This document shows positions 53,123 to 60,368 of a stretch of 60,368 bases of DNA, piece after piece (position 1 is the first letter of the stretch; each line of letters begins with the position of its first letter). Below the pieces are notes generated by a model that saw nothing but the letters and a program-made list of their open reading frames with translations, did no database searches and was not told where the DNA came from. The DNA is taken from contig NZ_VVIP01000030.1 in the NCBI RefSeq assembly GCF_009650435.1, positions 1 through 60,368 on the forward strand, in the 5' to 3' direction. This DNA is from Foetidibacter luteolus (GTDB taxonomy: Bacteria > Bacteroidota > Bacteroidia > Chitinophagales > Chitinophagaceae). Made by a program: the position numbers and the translations under genes.

Positions 53123-54301
53123 ATGAAAAAAATTACAGTTCTATTTTTTATATTTCTTTCTACCGAAGCTTTCACGCAAAAAGGTCTGCCTGCAAAACTG
53201 CCAACCGAGGCGGTCGTTCATACAACCTTTCCGCAACATGTAGATTTCAGACAAACGATGATTGCCCAGCTTAAAGTGCCACAGGAATATACCGTAAAGG
53301 CGGTTGCTACCGGCCTGGGTAAACCACGCATGGTGGTGGTTACAAACAAAGGGCTGTATGTTTCGCGGCGGGACCAGGGCGATATACTGTTTTTAACCGA
53401 TACCAATGGCGATGGCATTATGGATAAGCTGACAACAGTATGGGCTAATTTTAAGGGCGTACATGGGTTAACTGAAAAAGACGGCTGGTTGTACGGCTGT
53501 TCGGACAAGGAACTGAAAAAAGCCCGTATTACCAGTGAAGGGATGCTATCCGATACCGTTACTATTTTAAACGATCTGCCGGAAGGCAGCCAGCATGATA
53601 ATCGTGTCATCTCTTTTGGGCCCGATGGAAAACTCTACATATCTGTAGGTAGCAGTTGTAACGATTGTAAAGAGACCAATCCTGAACATGCCACCATACT
53701 TCAAATGAATGCAGATGGAACGGGCAGAAGAATCTATGCACGGGGTTTGCGCAACACCATAGGTTTTGACTGGCACCCCGTTACCCGGGAGCTTTGGGGG
53801 GCAGACAATGGCACAGATTGGCGTGGAGACAGCATACCTCCCGAAGAGCTGAACATGATTATAGATGGGGGCAATTATGGCTGGCCGCAGGTTTATGGAA
53901 AGCAACAGGCAGACCCAACAAGGGAAGATCCTTTGGGCACTACCAAAGAAGCTTATGCCAAAACAACAATCCCCTCCGTCATGGAATTTCCGGCACACTC
54001 CGCTCCTATTGATTTCAAATTTTTGAAAGCTTCGGGCAAAGTACCGGCAGCTTATCAAAATGCAGCACTGGTTTGCTGGCATGGCTCCTGGAACCGTCAA
54101 CAGCCGGAAGGGTTTAAAGTGCAATGCATAAAGTTTAAAGACGGCGCCCCGGCTGAAGTAACCGATTTCTTAAGCGGCTTTTTAAGTAACGACGGGAAAA
54201 CGAGGTTTGGCAGGCCGGCAGGGCTCGCAATATCCCCAACTGGAATTATTTATGTAACCGATGATGCTAATGGAGTGATTTATGCCGTCATTCCCAAATA
54301 A
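53123..54301 (+). CDS. PQQ-dependent sugar dehydrogenase (GDH-B/sorbosone dehydrogenase family)
   Basis: A 392-residue secreted protein with a signal peptide (KKITVLFFIFLSTEAFTQ). The six-bladed propeller has family motifs GLGKPRMVVVTNKGLYVS, DTNGDGIMDKL, SQHDNRVISFGPDGKLYISVGS, CNDCKETNPEH, ARGLRNTIGFDWHP and NYGWPQVYG. Such enzymes oxidise aldoses to lactones with PQQ. The next gene, 7 bp downstream, encodes a lactonase-like propeller protein, matching a sugar to lactone to acid sequence. Substrate specificity cannot be read from sequence. Confidence 0.9.
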   Translation: MKKITVLFFIFLSTEAFTQKGLPAKLPTEAVVHTTFPQHVDFRQTMIAQLKVPQEYTVKAVATGLGKPRMVVVTNKGLYVSRRDQGDILFLTDTNGDGIMDKLTTVWANFKGVHGLTEKDGWLYGCSDKELKKARITSEGMLSDTVTILNDLPEGSQHDNRVISFGPDGKLYISVGSSCNDCKETNPEHATILQMNADGTGRRIYARGLRNTIGFDWHPVTRELWGADNGTDWRGDSIPPEELNMIIDGGNYGWPQVYGKQQADPTREDPLGTTKEAYAKTTIPSVMEFPAHSAPIDFKFLKASGKVPAAYQNAALVCWHGSWNRQQPEGFKVQCIKFKDGAPAEVTDFLSGFLSNDGKTRFGRPAGLAISPTGIIYVTDDANGVIYAVIPK

Positions 54302-54308
54302 ATTGTCT

Positions 54309-55265
54309 ATGAAAAAAATACTGATACTATGCTCATTGCTCTCAGTTGCAGCAGTAGGCACCGCACAAACAAGCCGTATCAACTTTGAAGCGCCCGGGGT
54401 TTACCCGGAAGGCACTGCCTGGGATGAAGCGGGACAAAGATTTTTTGTAAGTTCTGCCACCCGGGCAACAATTGGTACTGTTACTCCGGACGGAGTTTAT
54501 AAGCCATTTTTTCAGGATAGCTCGCTTAAGTCCAGCTTTGGGATGAAGGTTGACGGGCAACGTAACCTTTTGCTCATTTGTACCGGCGATCCAAAGTATT
54601 CGATGTACAAAGATTCTGCTACGTTCAAAAAAATGATACGGCTTATTGGTATTGATTTAAAAAGCGGCAAAAAAACGCTTGACGTGGATTTATCGGCAAT
54701 CTATCAGGGAAAACATTTTGCAAACGACCTGTGCCTGGATGACAAAGGCAATGTATATATAACAGATAGTTACTCCCCGGCCATTTACAAAGTGGATGTT
54801 AATGGAAAAGCCTCATTATTTGTAACCAGCGATTTGTTTAAAGGCTTTGATATCGGGCTGAACGGGATTGTATATCACCCAAATGGGTATTTACTGGCGG
54901 TTAACAATAATAACGGCTCCATACTTAAAATAGACGTTTTGAATTCATCGATGATTCAAACTGTTATGACAGACAATTTTTTCCCGGGAGCAGATGGTTT
55001 GTTATTGGATAAAAACAACAATCTTATTCTGGTACAAAACAAAGGTGTAAACAAAATTTTCATGCTTCAAAGCAAGGATGACTTTAAGACCGCGGTGATC
55101 GTGGCAGCAACAAGTACTGAAGACCGTTTTGCACAACCATCTACAGCTACCTACCAGGGCGATAAATTATATGTCCTCAATTCCAAACTCAATGAACTGA
55201 ATGATCCAACGTTACCACCATCCAAAGAATTTTCGTTACAGGTTGCAGAATTAAAGCCATTATAA
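54309..55265 (+). CDS. SMP-30/gluconolactonase-like beta-propeller protein
   Basis: A 318-residue exported protein (signal KKILILCSLLSVAAVGTAQ). Propeller blades carry PEGTAWDEAGQRFFVSS, FANDLCLDDKGNVYITDS, FDIGLNGIVYHPNGYLLA and GADGLLLDKNNNLILVQN. The conserved PEG and NDLCLDDKGN motifs are those that ligate the metal in SMP-30 lactonases. Translation starts 7 bp after the sugar dehydrogenase stop, so the two are co-translated. The proposed role, hydrolysing the dehydrogenase's lactone, is an inference from pairing. Confidence 0.8.
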   Translation: MKKILILCSLLSVAAVGTAQTSRINFEAPGVYPEGTAWDEAGQRFFVSSATRATIGTVTPDGVYKPFFQDSSLKSSFGMKVDGQRNLLLICTGDPKYSMYKDSATFKKMIRLIGIDLKSGKKTLDVDLSAIYQGKHFANDLCLDDKGNVYITDSYSPAIYKVDVNGKASLFVTSDLFKGFDIGLNGIVYHPNGYLLAVNNNNGSILKIDVLNSSMIQTVMTDNFFPGADGLLLDKNNNLILVQNKGVNKIFMLQSKDDFKTAVIVAATSTEDRFAQPSTATYQGDKLYVLNSKLNELNDPTLPPSKEFSLQVAELKPL

Positions 55266-55590
55266 AAACTTGATGCTTTTGCACTACCCGCCAGTACATC
55301 ATAAACAAAGCCATGCGAAAGAGGTGATTTGCCAGGTCTTAATAAAAGCAGCGGATTATGCAGCAAATGCATCACAAAAAAGCTATTTACCATAACGGCC
55401 CATCTTCCCGGCACGGTTTGAATGAGGCGCGAAGGATTGGTAACGCCCTCTCCCATCGCTTTGCCAGTGTTGCATTTTGACGGAACCGTAGTCTTTTAAA
55501 CTGCAAAAAGTTGTCTTGCTTTTCTGCCGGCAGGCAACTGCGCAGTTATTAGCAAACTGTACTTACCGTTTCTTGTAAGCTGCCCGTTAA
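55266..55590. other. intergenic region with a possible gene remnant
   Basis: A minus-strand frame (about 55280-55500) encodes an unusually protein-like stretch (NPSRLIQTVPGRWAVMVNS, then LLLLRPGKSPLSHGFVYDVL), but an in-frame TAA lies just upstream at the 5' end and it runs into the preceding gene's 3' end. It may be a decayed gene's C-terminus. No intact gene is seen. Confidence 0.25.
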
Positions 55591-55764
55591 TTATTCAGCT
55601 TTCATCCCTTCGTCAAACTCACGTTTTACATTAGATTTGGCATCGTTAAATTCGCGTACGCCTTTGCCAATGCCCTTCATAAACTCGGGTATCTTCTTTG
55701 AACCGAATAAAATCAGTACTACTGCTGCAATAATGAGTATTTCCTGGAAACCTAAGCCGCCCAT
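55591..55764 (-). CDS. tatA: twin-arginine translocase subunit TatA
   Basis: A 57-residue protein not detectable by length-limited gene finding. It starts [20 protein letters not shown], the short TatA membrane helix with Phe-Gly at [17 protein letters not shown]. An amphipathic helix and an acidic tail follow (EFDEGMKAE). It is divergent from tatC, whose ATG lies 140 bp away, so the two share a promoter region and make the two-component Tat translocase found in many Bacteroidota without a separate TatB. Confidence 0.93.
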   Translation of the reverse strand: MGGLGFQEILIIAAVVLILFGSKKIPEFMKGIGKGVREFNDAKSNVKREFDEGMKAE

Positions 55765-55903
55765 AACAAAAGTTTAGATGTGATTAAAGGATGTTTAGCT
55801 AATCGCACTTTATTTACGGAATAAATTCCGCTCCGGTTTTCCAGGGTTGGTTAAACCATGCTACCTGATTGACCGTATATGCTTGCATTAAAAAAATCCT
55901 GCA

Positions 55904-56737
55904 ATGGCTATACCTTTTATTCCGGCACAGAAATCAGACAGGCAAATGAAATTAGTAGATCACCTGGAAGCGCTGCGCTGGCACATCCTTCGTTCCCTTG
56001 CTGTCGTTCTCTTGTTTGCCTTGCTCATCTTCATCAATATCAACTGGGTGTACGAACAAATCATTGCAGGCCCCGTTAACCCGTCTTTCATCAGTTATCG
56101 CATGCTTTGCAATTTCAGCCACTGGCTGCATATAGGTGATACGCTTTGTATGCCCCCTGTAAATGTAACCATGCAAACCACCACGTTTGGGGGACAGTTT
56201 CTCAGTGGCATTTCCATGTCGTTCATAGGTGGCCTTGTGATAGCTGTTCCCTACATATGCTGGGAAATTTGGAGTTTTGTAAAACCGGCCCTTAAGCCAA
56301 AAGAAAAAAGCGGCACCCGGTTTATTATTTTTTGGGTCTCCTTTTTCTTCTTTCTGGGTGCATCTTTCGGGTATTTTGTACTCGGGCCCTTTACATTTAA
56401 TTTTCTTTCAAGTTTTAAACTGGGTTTCATGGTAGAAACCAAACCCACCATCAACGATTACCTCGATAACCTCACCAACATCATACTTGGGTGCGGTATT
56501 GCATTTGAGCTGCCTGTAATTGCATGGGCGCTTACCAAATTGGGTATTGTAACGCCACGTACCCTTAAACAATCGCGTAAATACGCCATCGTCATCATCC
56601 TCGTCGTTTCTGCAATTATAACACCCAGCCCAGATTGGGTAAGCCAGCTCATTGTCTTCATTCCGCTATTTGCATTGTACCAGCTCAGTATTCTTGTATC
56701 CGGTTATGCCTTTAAGCGTTCACACATGCATGTTTAA
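55904..56737 (+). CDS. tatC: twin-arginine translocase subunit TatC
   Basis: A 277-residue protein with six membrane helices. It has an MKLVDHLEALRWHILRS N-terminal signal-recognition segment, FLSGISMSFIGGLVIAVPYICWEIW, a conserved Glu in the SFVKPALKPKEK region, and ITPSPDWVSQLIVFIPLFALYQLSI. TatC binds the twin-arginine motif. A periplasmic loop between helices 1 and 2 (about 50-95) with two extra cysteines is longer than in E. coli, as is common in Bacteroidota. Five apparent Tat substrates are encoded in the window. Confidence 0.95.
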   Translation: MAIPFIPAQKSDRQMKLVDHLEALRWHILRSLAVVLLFALLIFININWVYEQIIAGPVNPSFISYRMLCNFSHWLHIGDTLCMPPVNVTMQTTTFGGQFLSGISMSFIGGLVIAVPYICWEIWSFVKPALKPKEKSGTRFIIFWVSFFFFLGASFGYFVLGPFTFNFLSSFKLGFMVETKPTINDYLDNLTNIILGCGIAFELPVIAWALTKLGIVTPRTLKQSRKYAIVIILVVSAIITPSPDWVSQLIVFIPLFALYQLSILVSGYAFKRSHMHV

Positions 56738-56865
56738 TCATATTAAATATCAAAAAATATTTAGCTTCTTTAAATCCAAAGGTTTTAACATTTCGTAAAC
56801 TACTGTTCCTGAACTAAACGATTGGCCGTTATTCCTCATTATTTACAATCTAAACACGGTAGAAC

Positions 56866-57585
56866 ATGTTAAACACCAACATGCCTGGCACTGCTATAGA
56901 CAGCGGTGAAAAAAGGCAACAGCATTCCCGGAGAAAGTTTCTTACCATGGCGGGCACGGCAGGGCTTCTTACCGCCGGTTTGGCATCCTGTCAAAAAATC
57001 GGGCAATGGTTTCCCATACCCGGTAAAGACCCAGGCGACAACGATGTGGTTGACCTTGGCAGCGGCGATATAGGTATCCTCAACTATGCCTATACGCTGG
57101 AACAGTTGGAAGCCGCTTTTTATACCCTTGTTTGCAGCAACCCTTTCAACGGGTGTACGGCCTACGAAAGAAAGCTCTTCCAGGACATACGGGATCATGA
57201 GATTGCTCACCGCGAATTCTTCAAAAACGCCCTGGGCAGTAATGCCATACCCTCCCTTAAGCTCGACTTTAGCTCAGTAAATTTCCTCAATCGCAGCAGC
57301 GTACTGGCTACAGCCAAAGCTTTTGAAGACCTGGGTGTATCTGCTTACAATGGCGCGGGCAGCCTCATAGCCTCAGGAGATTACCTGCTGCTTGCCGGTA
57401 AGATTGTTTCAGTAGAAGCAAGGCATGCTGCTTATATCCGCGACCTGATTGACTATGGCAGCTTCGCCGATTCTACCGTTGTAGACAACAATGGCCTGGA
57501 CACCAGCCGCAAACCGGCAGAAGTGCTCCCCATCGCCAAAACATATATCAGAACCAAACTCGACGCCAGTCATCTTCCATCCTAA
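56866..57585 (+). CDS. Tat-exported ferritin-like (Ferritin_2) protein
   Basis: A 239-residue protein with Tat signal SRRKFLTMAGTAGLLTAGLASC (a lipobox-like C follows). The four-helix ferritin-like domain has carboxylate/His patterns E.LEAAFYTLV, RDHEIAHREFF and VEARHAAYIRDL. The Glu/His spacing fits a di-iron or related metal site. It is followed after 11 bp by a paralogue, and both lie just downstream of tatC. Related desiccation-associated ferritin-like proteins are known from stress-resistant bacteria. Confidence 0.85.
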   Translation: MLNTNMPGTAIDSGEKRQQHSRRKFLTMAGTAGLLTAGLASCQKIGQWFPIPGKDPGDNDVVDLGSGDIGILNYAYTLEQLEAAFYTLVCSNPFNGCTAYERKLFQDIRDHEIAHREFFKNALGSNAIPSLKLDFSSVNFLNRSSVLATAKAFEDLGVSAYNGAGSLIASGDYLLLAGKIVSVEARHAAYIRDLIDYGSFADSTVVDNNGLDTSRKPAEVLPIAKTYIRTKLDASHLPS

Positions 57586-57596
57586 AAACAACAACA

Positions 57597-58445
57597 ATGA
57601 ATCTTGAAAATATACAGGCAAACCTGCAACAGGCAGACCCGGAATTTGCCGAAAGAACAGACACCCGCCGCAAAGCGCTGAAAGACTTTGCCGGCTTTGC
57701 CGGAAAAGTGGCTATTACAGCCCTCCCCTTCGCTATAGGCAGTTTTTTCAAAAAAGCCTATGCCGGCCCTCCGCCTTCTTCAGTTATTGATGTGTTGAAT
57801 TTTGCGCTTACACTTGAATACCTGGAAGCCGAATTTTACAAGGCCGGTATAGCCAAAGGCAGTGCGCTAATACCTTCAGCCGCTGCCATGCAGGCCATCA
57901 AAACAATTGGTACACATGAAGCACAGCATGTTACCTTTCTCAGAACAGCCATCACCAGTTCTGGCGGTACGCCCATTGATTTGCCTAAGTTCGACCTTAG
58001 CGGCGGCAGCGGAAGCGGTAACGGGCCTTTTAAAGATGCATTTACCAACTACCAGCTTTTCCTGGCTGTTGCGCAAACACTGGAAGACACAGGCGTACGT
58101 GCCTACAAAGGCCAGGCAGGCAACCTGCTGGGTACCGGTGCAGTGCTTACTGCCGCGTTAAACATCCATTCTGTTGAAGCAAGGCACGCCTCCCATATCC
58201 GGCAAATGCGCCAGAAAGCCGGTTTCGGCGATGCCAAACCCTGGATTACTACCCGGCAAACAGGAGGCATAGGCTCCATCGTTCAGGCAAATTACAACGG
58301 CGAGGAAAATACGGTTCAGGCCGGCATTGAAATAAAGGGCATCAACGGCCAGGATATCACAGTAAGTGAAGCCAGTGAAGGCTTCGATGAACCATTGACA
58401 AAAGAACAGGTAGTTGCACTGGTAACGCCATTCTTTGCCAAGTAA
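57597..58445 (+). CDS. ferritin-like (Ferritin_2) protein, paralogue of the preceding gene
   Basis: A 282-residue protein with a probable Tat signal TRRKALKDFAGFAGKVAITALPFAIG. The ferritin-like motifs recur: LEYLEAEFYKAG, GTHEAQHVTFLRTAI and VEARHASHIRQMRQKAG. A C-terminal extension (about 225-282) has KEQVVALVTPFFAK at its end. Co-transcribed with the upstream paralogue (11 bp gap) and followed by a terminator. Probable periplasmic location and metal or redox role. Confidence 0.85.
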   Translation: MNLENIQANLQQADPEFAERTDTRRKALKDFAGFAGKVAITALPFAIGSFFKKAYAGPPPSSVIDVLNFALTLEYLEAEFYKAGIAKGSALIPSAAAMQAIKTIGTHEAQHVTFLRTAITSSGGTPIDLPKFDLSGGSGSGNGPFKDAFTNYQLFLAVAQTLEDTGVRAYKGQAGNLLGTGAVLTAALNIHSVEARHASHIRQMRQKAGFGDAKPWITTRQTGGIGSIVQANYNGEENTVQAGIEIKGINGQDITVSEASEGFDEPLTKEQVVALVTPFFAK

Positions 58446-58469
58446 CAATTTGGTATTGTACATAAAAAA

Positions 58470-58494
58470 ACCACTCTTAAAGGGTGGTTTTTTT
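58470..58494 (+). terminator. terminator of the ferritin-like gene pair
   Basis: ACCACTC-TTAAA-GGGTGGT is followed by TTTTTT. It starts 25 bases after the stop codon. Confidence 0.8.
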
Positions 58495-58584
58495 ATGTGG
58501 CTAATCGTAAAATACAAATTGGCATCCCGTAAAAATTATCCGAAAAAAAGGGGGCTTTCGGCTGTAGCATTTCAGTGTAACTGT

Positions 58585-58665
58585 AGTCCCGGCTTTTCAC
58601 TGCAACTCCTCACCACTCGTTCCTCGTGGTTGCGGGGTTTCCGTTTCAATCCGGCAGCCATTGGG
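58585..58665 (-). repeat. dispersed repeat family B, copy 8 (reverse, variant)
   Basis: In reverse it reads GGATTGAAACGGAAACCCC, then CACGAGGAACGAGTGGTG and AGTGAAAAGCCGGGA, the same centre as copy 6. Confidence 0.6.
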
Positions 58666-58845
58666 CGACAAAATTGCTATGAGGCTTTGCCCGTAGGATA
58701 GGCTTAACCGCACAAGACGCCATCACACTTAGCCATGCCTCAATCTTGCGCCAGCTTTCAATTTTTATTTTATCTTAACGTGGGTTTAAGATCATTTATT
58801 TTAACTGCATCATTAAGCTTTTAGTATGCGTTGTATAAGAACATT

Positions 58846-58962
58846 CTACTGCTGAAATCACAGTAGTACAAAGGCTTAACCAGGGCGAATGGAAGAAACG
58901 TGCTGTATATCGTTTCTTCCTTGACTTTTTTTACGCAACCTCCCATTACGGTTGCCTTTTTT
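58846..58962 (+). ncRNA. candidate structured sRNA with three hairpins and terminator
   Basis: Hairpin 1 is CTACTG-CTGAAATCA-CAGTAG (58846-58866). Hairpin 2 is GGAAGAAACG-TGCTGTATAT-CGTTTCTTCC, a perfect 10-bp stem (58891-58920), followed by TTGACTTTTTTT. Hairpin 3 is GCAACC-TCCCATTAC-GGTTGC followed by CTTTTTT (58935-58962). No ORF spans it and no family is recognised; the promoter is not identified. Confidence 0.45.
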
Positions 58963-59130
58963 GTGTCAAGCCTGTCCCGGACTTGTTACGGGGACAAAAA
59001 AGTAAATAACGTTATTCAATACAGGTATGTGCGACACCCAAAACTTACGATAGCTTACATTCCTCACCCAACGTTGTAGCTGCAGGCATTAACCATAACT
59101 GCAGCACTGTCAAGCCTCATTTATTCCTGT

Positions 59131-59826
59131 TCAACAGATCATCAACAACCGGTGCTGCCCGGCTTCTTCCTTTGGAGCCCGATGAACACAGGGAGAAACC
59201 TTACTTCCCGGATAATCAACCGCCAACCTGCACAGGTTACCAAGGCCCAGGCTGGTAACCGTTGCTCCCGGCCTGGCTGAGTAATGCAGATCAAAAAAAT
59301 GCTCCCGTAAAAATGACTCAAAACCTTCATCTGCACCTCGATATAGTTTTTTAAGTTCATTGCGTATTTCGGGAACAAGCACTTTTTGTTGAGCTTCCGG
59401 ATTAGGTATTATTTCACTTGGTGCACCATAATAAGTGCATAAAAAAGTATCGGCAGGTACGGTAGAGCGGTCAACATGAAAAGAATAAACATCGGTTGGA
59501 AAAAAAAGGCAGGCATCATCTCTCTCATAACACCTGATTACATTCAGTATGGGAGACGCACCATGCTCCTCCAGCAATTTTAAATCACTTAAGAGAACTT
59601 CACGGGCAAGCTGCCCCTGTTCACTCAATACAAGTTCACAAAGCTCCGCTTCATAAATGGTTTTTATATTTTCATCAGACGCAGTTTTACTAACAATCTC
59701 CCCAAAATCACCCGGTAGTTTACGCGGCCAGCAAATAGCATTCATTGCTCCATAAAAAGGCAAAGAAACAAGCTCTTCAAAGTTCTTGGCGCATACAATT
59801 TGATTACTGGCATAAGGCAAGTTCAT
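59131..59826 (-). CDS. hypothetical protein resembling DUF1826
   Basis: A 231-residue soluble protein. The segment YSFHVDRSTVPADTFLCTYYG followed by EIIPNPEAQ, and the C-terminal CVHRAPKEEAGQHRLLMIC, resemble the DUF1826 pattern (FHxD...CTY.GPG...VHRSP...R), which may be a metal-dependent dioxygenase-like fold with His and Asp ligands. I recognise this only by motif and it could be another family. Single gene; downstream is the structured RNA candidate. Confidence 0.5.
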   Translation of the reverse strand: MNLPYASNQIVCAKNFEELVSLPFYGAMNAICWPRKLPGDFGEIVSKTASDENIKTIYEAELCELVLSEQGQLAREVLLSDLKLLEEHGASPILNVIRCYERDDACLFFPTDVYSFHVDRSTVPADTFLCTYYGAPSEIIPNPEAQQKVLVPEIRNELKKLYRGADEGFESFLREHFFDLHYSARPGATVTSLGLGNLCRLAVDYPGSKVSPCVHRAPKEEAGQHRLLMIC

Positions 59827-60368
59827 CTTTACATTTTATATCTGCATAAAATCCATCGCACGAAAATAGCGATACTTAACCTGCCTTCATGGCCCGTACC
59901 GTCTTAGTATTAGTTTATCGTTCTATAAGCCCTGAAGGGGCGATATATCCTTAACACAGGGTACAGCCCTGTGGATATAGCAGCCCTGTGGCTACCACAG
60001 CACTCCGGTCCACAGCCCTGAAGGGGCGATATACCCTATCACAGGGTGTAGCCCTGTGGATATAGCAGCCCTGTGGCTACAGCAGCACTCCGGTCCACAG
60101 CCCTGAAGGGGCGATATATCCCTAACACAGGGTACAGCCCTGTGTTATAACCAGCCTCATCTCCCACTAAGCCCTGAAAGGGCGATATACCCTATCACAG
60201 GGTGTAGCCCTGTGGCTACAGCAGCACTCCGGTTCATAGCCCTGAAAGGGCGATATACCCTATCACAGGATGTAGCCCTGTGGTTACAGCAGCACTCCGG
60301 TCCATAGCCCTGAAGGGGCGATATACCCTATCACAGGGTGTAGCCCTGTGGATATAGCAGCCCTGTGG
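59827..60368. other. intergenic region running into the right-edge repeat array
   Basis: About 100 bases of non-repeated DNA precede the palindromic array that begins at 59928. Confidence 0.5.
59928..60368 (+). repeat. tandem array of palindromic (REP-like) units running off the window
   Basis: Six units start at 59928, 60014, 60099, 60170, 60238 and 60306 (spacings 86, 85, 71, 68, 68). Each has AGCCCTGAAGGGGCGATATA (a GCCC/GGGC hairpin), then CACAGGG-TGTA-GCCCTGTG (a 7-bp hairpin) and usually GCAGCACTCCGGTCCA. Related GCCCTGAAAGGGCG palindromes are found in Bacteroidota as RAYT-associated elements. No transposase is present in the window. Spacing and content are unlike a CRISPR. Confidence 0.85.

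Larger units (their letters stand above)
58446..59130. other. intergenic region with terminator, repeat and structured RNA candidate
   Basis: It contains the terminator of the ferritin-like operon, family B copy 8 (reverse) and a three-hairpin stretch ending in a terminator (58846-58962). No protein gene is seen. Confidence 0.45.

Noticed and set aside
59928..60368. CRISPR array
   Set aside because: Units are themselves palindromic, spacings vary (68-86), and the intervals are conserved rather than unique, with no cas genes nearby.

Overview
The window looks like chromosomal DNA of a Bacteroidota species, most likely of the family Chitinophagaceae. The grounds are three type IX secretion (T9SS) cargo proteins with sorting domains, a PorP/SprF-family protein, DUF4270 and DUF6688-type proteins, TAnnTTTG-type -7 promoter elements, and a generally SD-poor layout with many short dispersed intergenic repeats. 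There are no rRNA or tRNA genes, no CRISPR array and no prophage. A partial IS256-type transposase touches the left edge and a tandem palindromic-repeat array runs off the right edge.

Layout. 1-7.7 kb: IS256 end, recG (apparently lacking an AUG at its conserved N-terminus), a PKD-repeat T9SS type-B protein and a PorP/SprF partner. 7.9-17.0 kb (minus strand): a membrane-stress cluster of a YbjN/CesT-like chaperone, PspA/IM30, a YqiJ-like membrane OB-fold protein, a flotillin and a 1630-residue beta-propeller/coiled-coil/AAA+ ATPase. This is the most interesting protein system in the window. 17-19.8 kb: an XRE regulator with a palindrome at its start, a small protein, and a 1.1 kb non-coding region holding two tandem, similar promoter-RNA-terminator units (candidate sRNAs). 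19.8-26.5 kb: housekeeping genes metK, a DUF4270 lipoprotein, a GT5 N-domain protein, panC, panD, a flippase-like protein and rfaE2. 26.8-30.1 kb: a Tat-exported Gfo/Idh oxidoreductase and a three-gene accessory cassette of unknown function. 30.7-40.6 kb: two large T9SS type-A surface or secreted repeat proteins around a Tat-exported sugar isomerase-like protein. 41-50.8 kb: a convergent two-component pair, a PQQ dehydrogenase with an inserted cytochrome c, an orphan molybdopterin subunit (IorB-like), and an aldo/keto reductase with an AraC regulator. 51-58.5 kb: a DUF6688 membrane protein, a PQQ sugar dehydrogenase plus lactonase-like pair, tatA and tatC, and two Tat-signal ferritin-like proteins. 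58.5-60.4 kb: a structured RNA candidate, a DUF1826-like protein and the palindromic-repeat array.

How the genes work together. Periplasmic or outer-surface biology dominates. The Tat genes at 55.6-56.7 kb share the window with five proteins carrying twin-arginine signals. The periplasmic oxidases form plausible sugar/aldehyde oxidation steps. The T9SS cargos sit with a PorP/SprF protein. The flotillin/PspA/AAA+ cluster is a predicted inner-membrane maintenance machine. Intergenic regions are populated by two dispersed repeat families (about nine and eight copies), several of which lie beside gene fragments.
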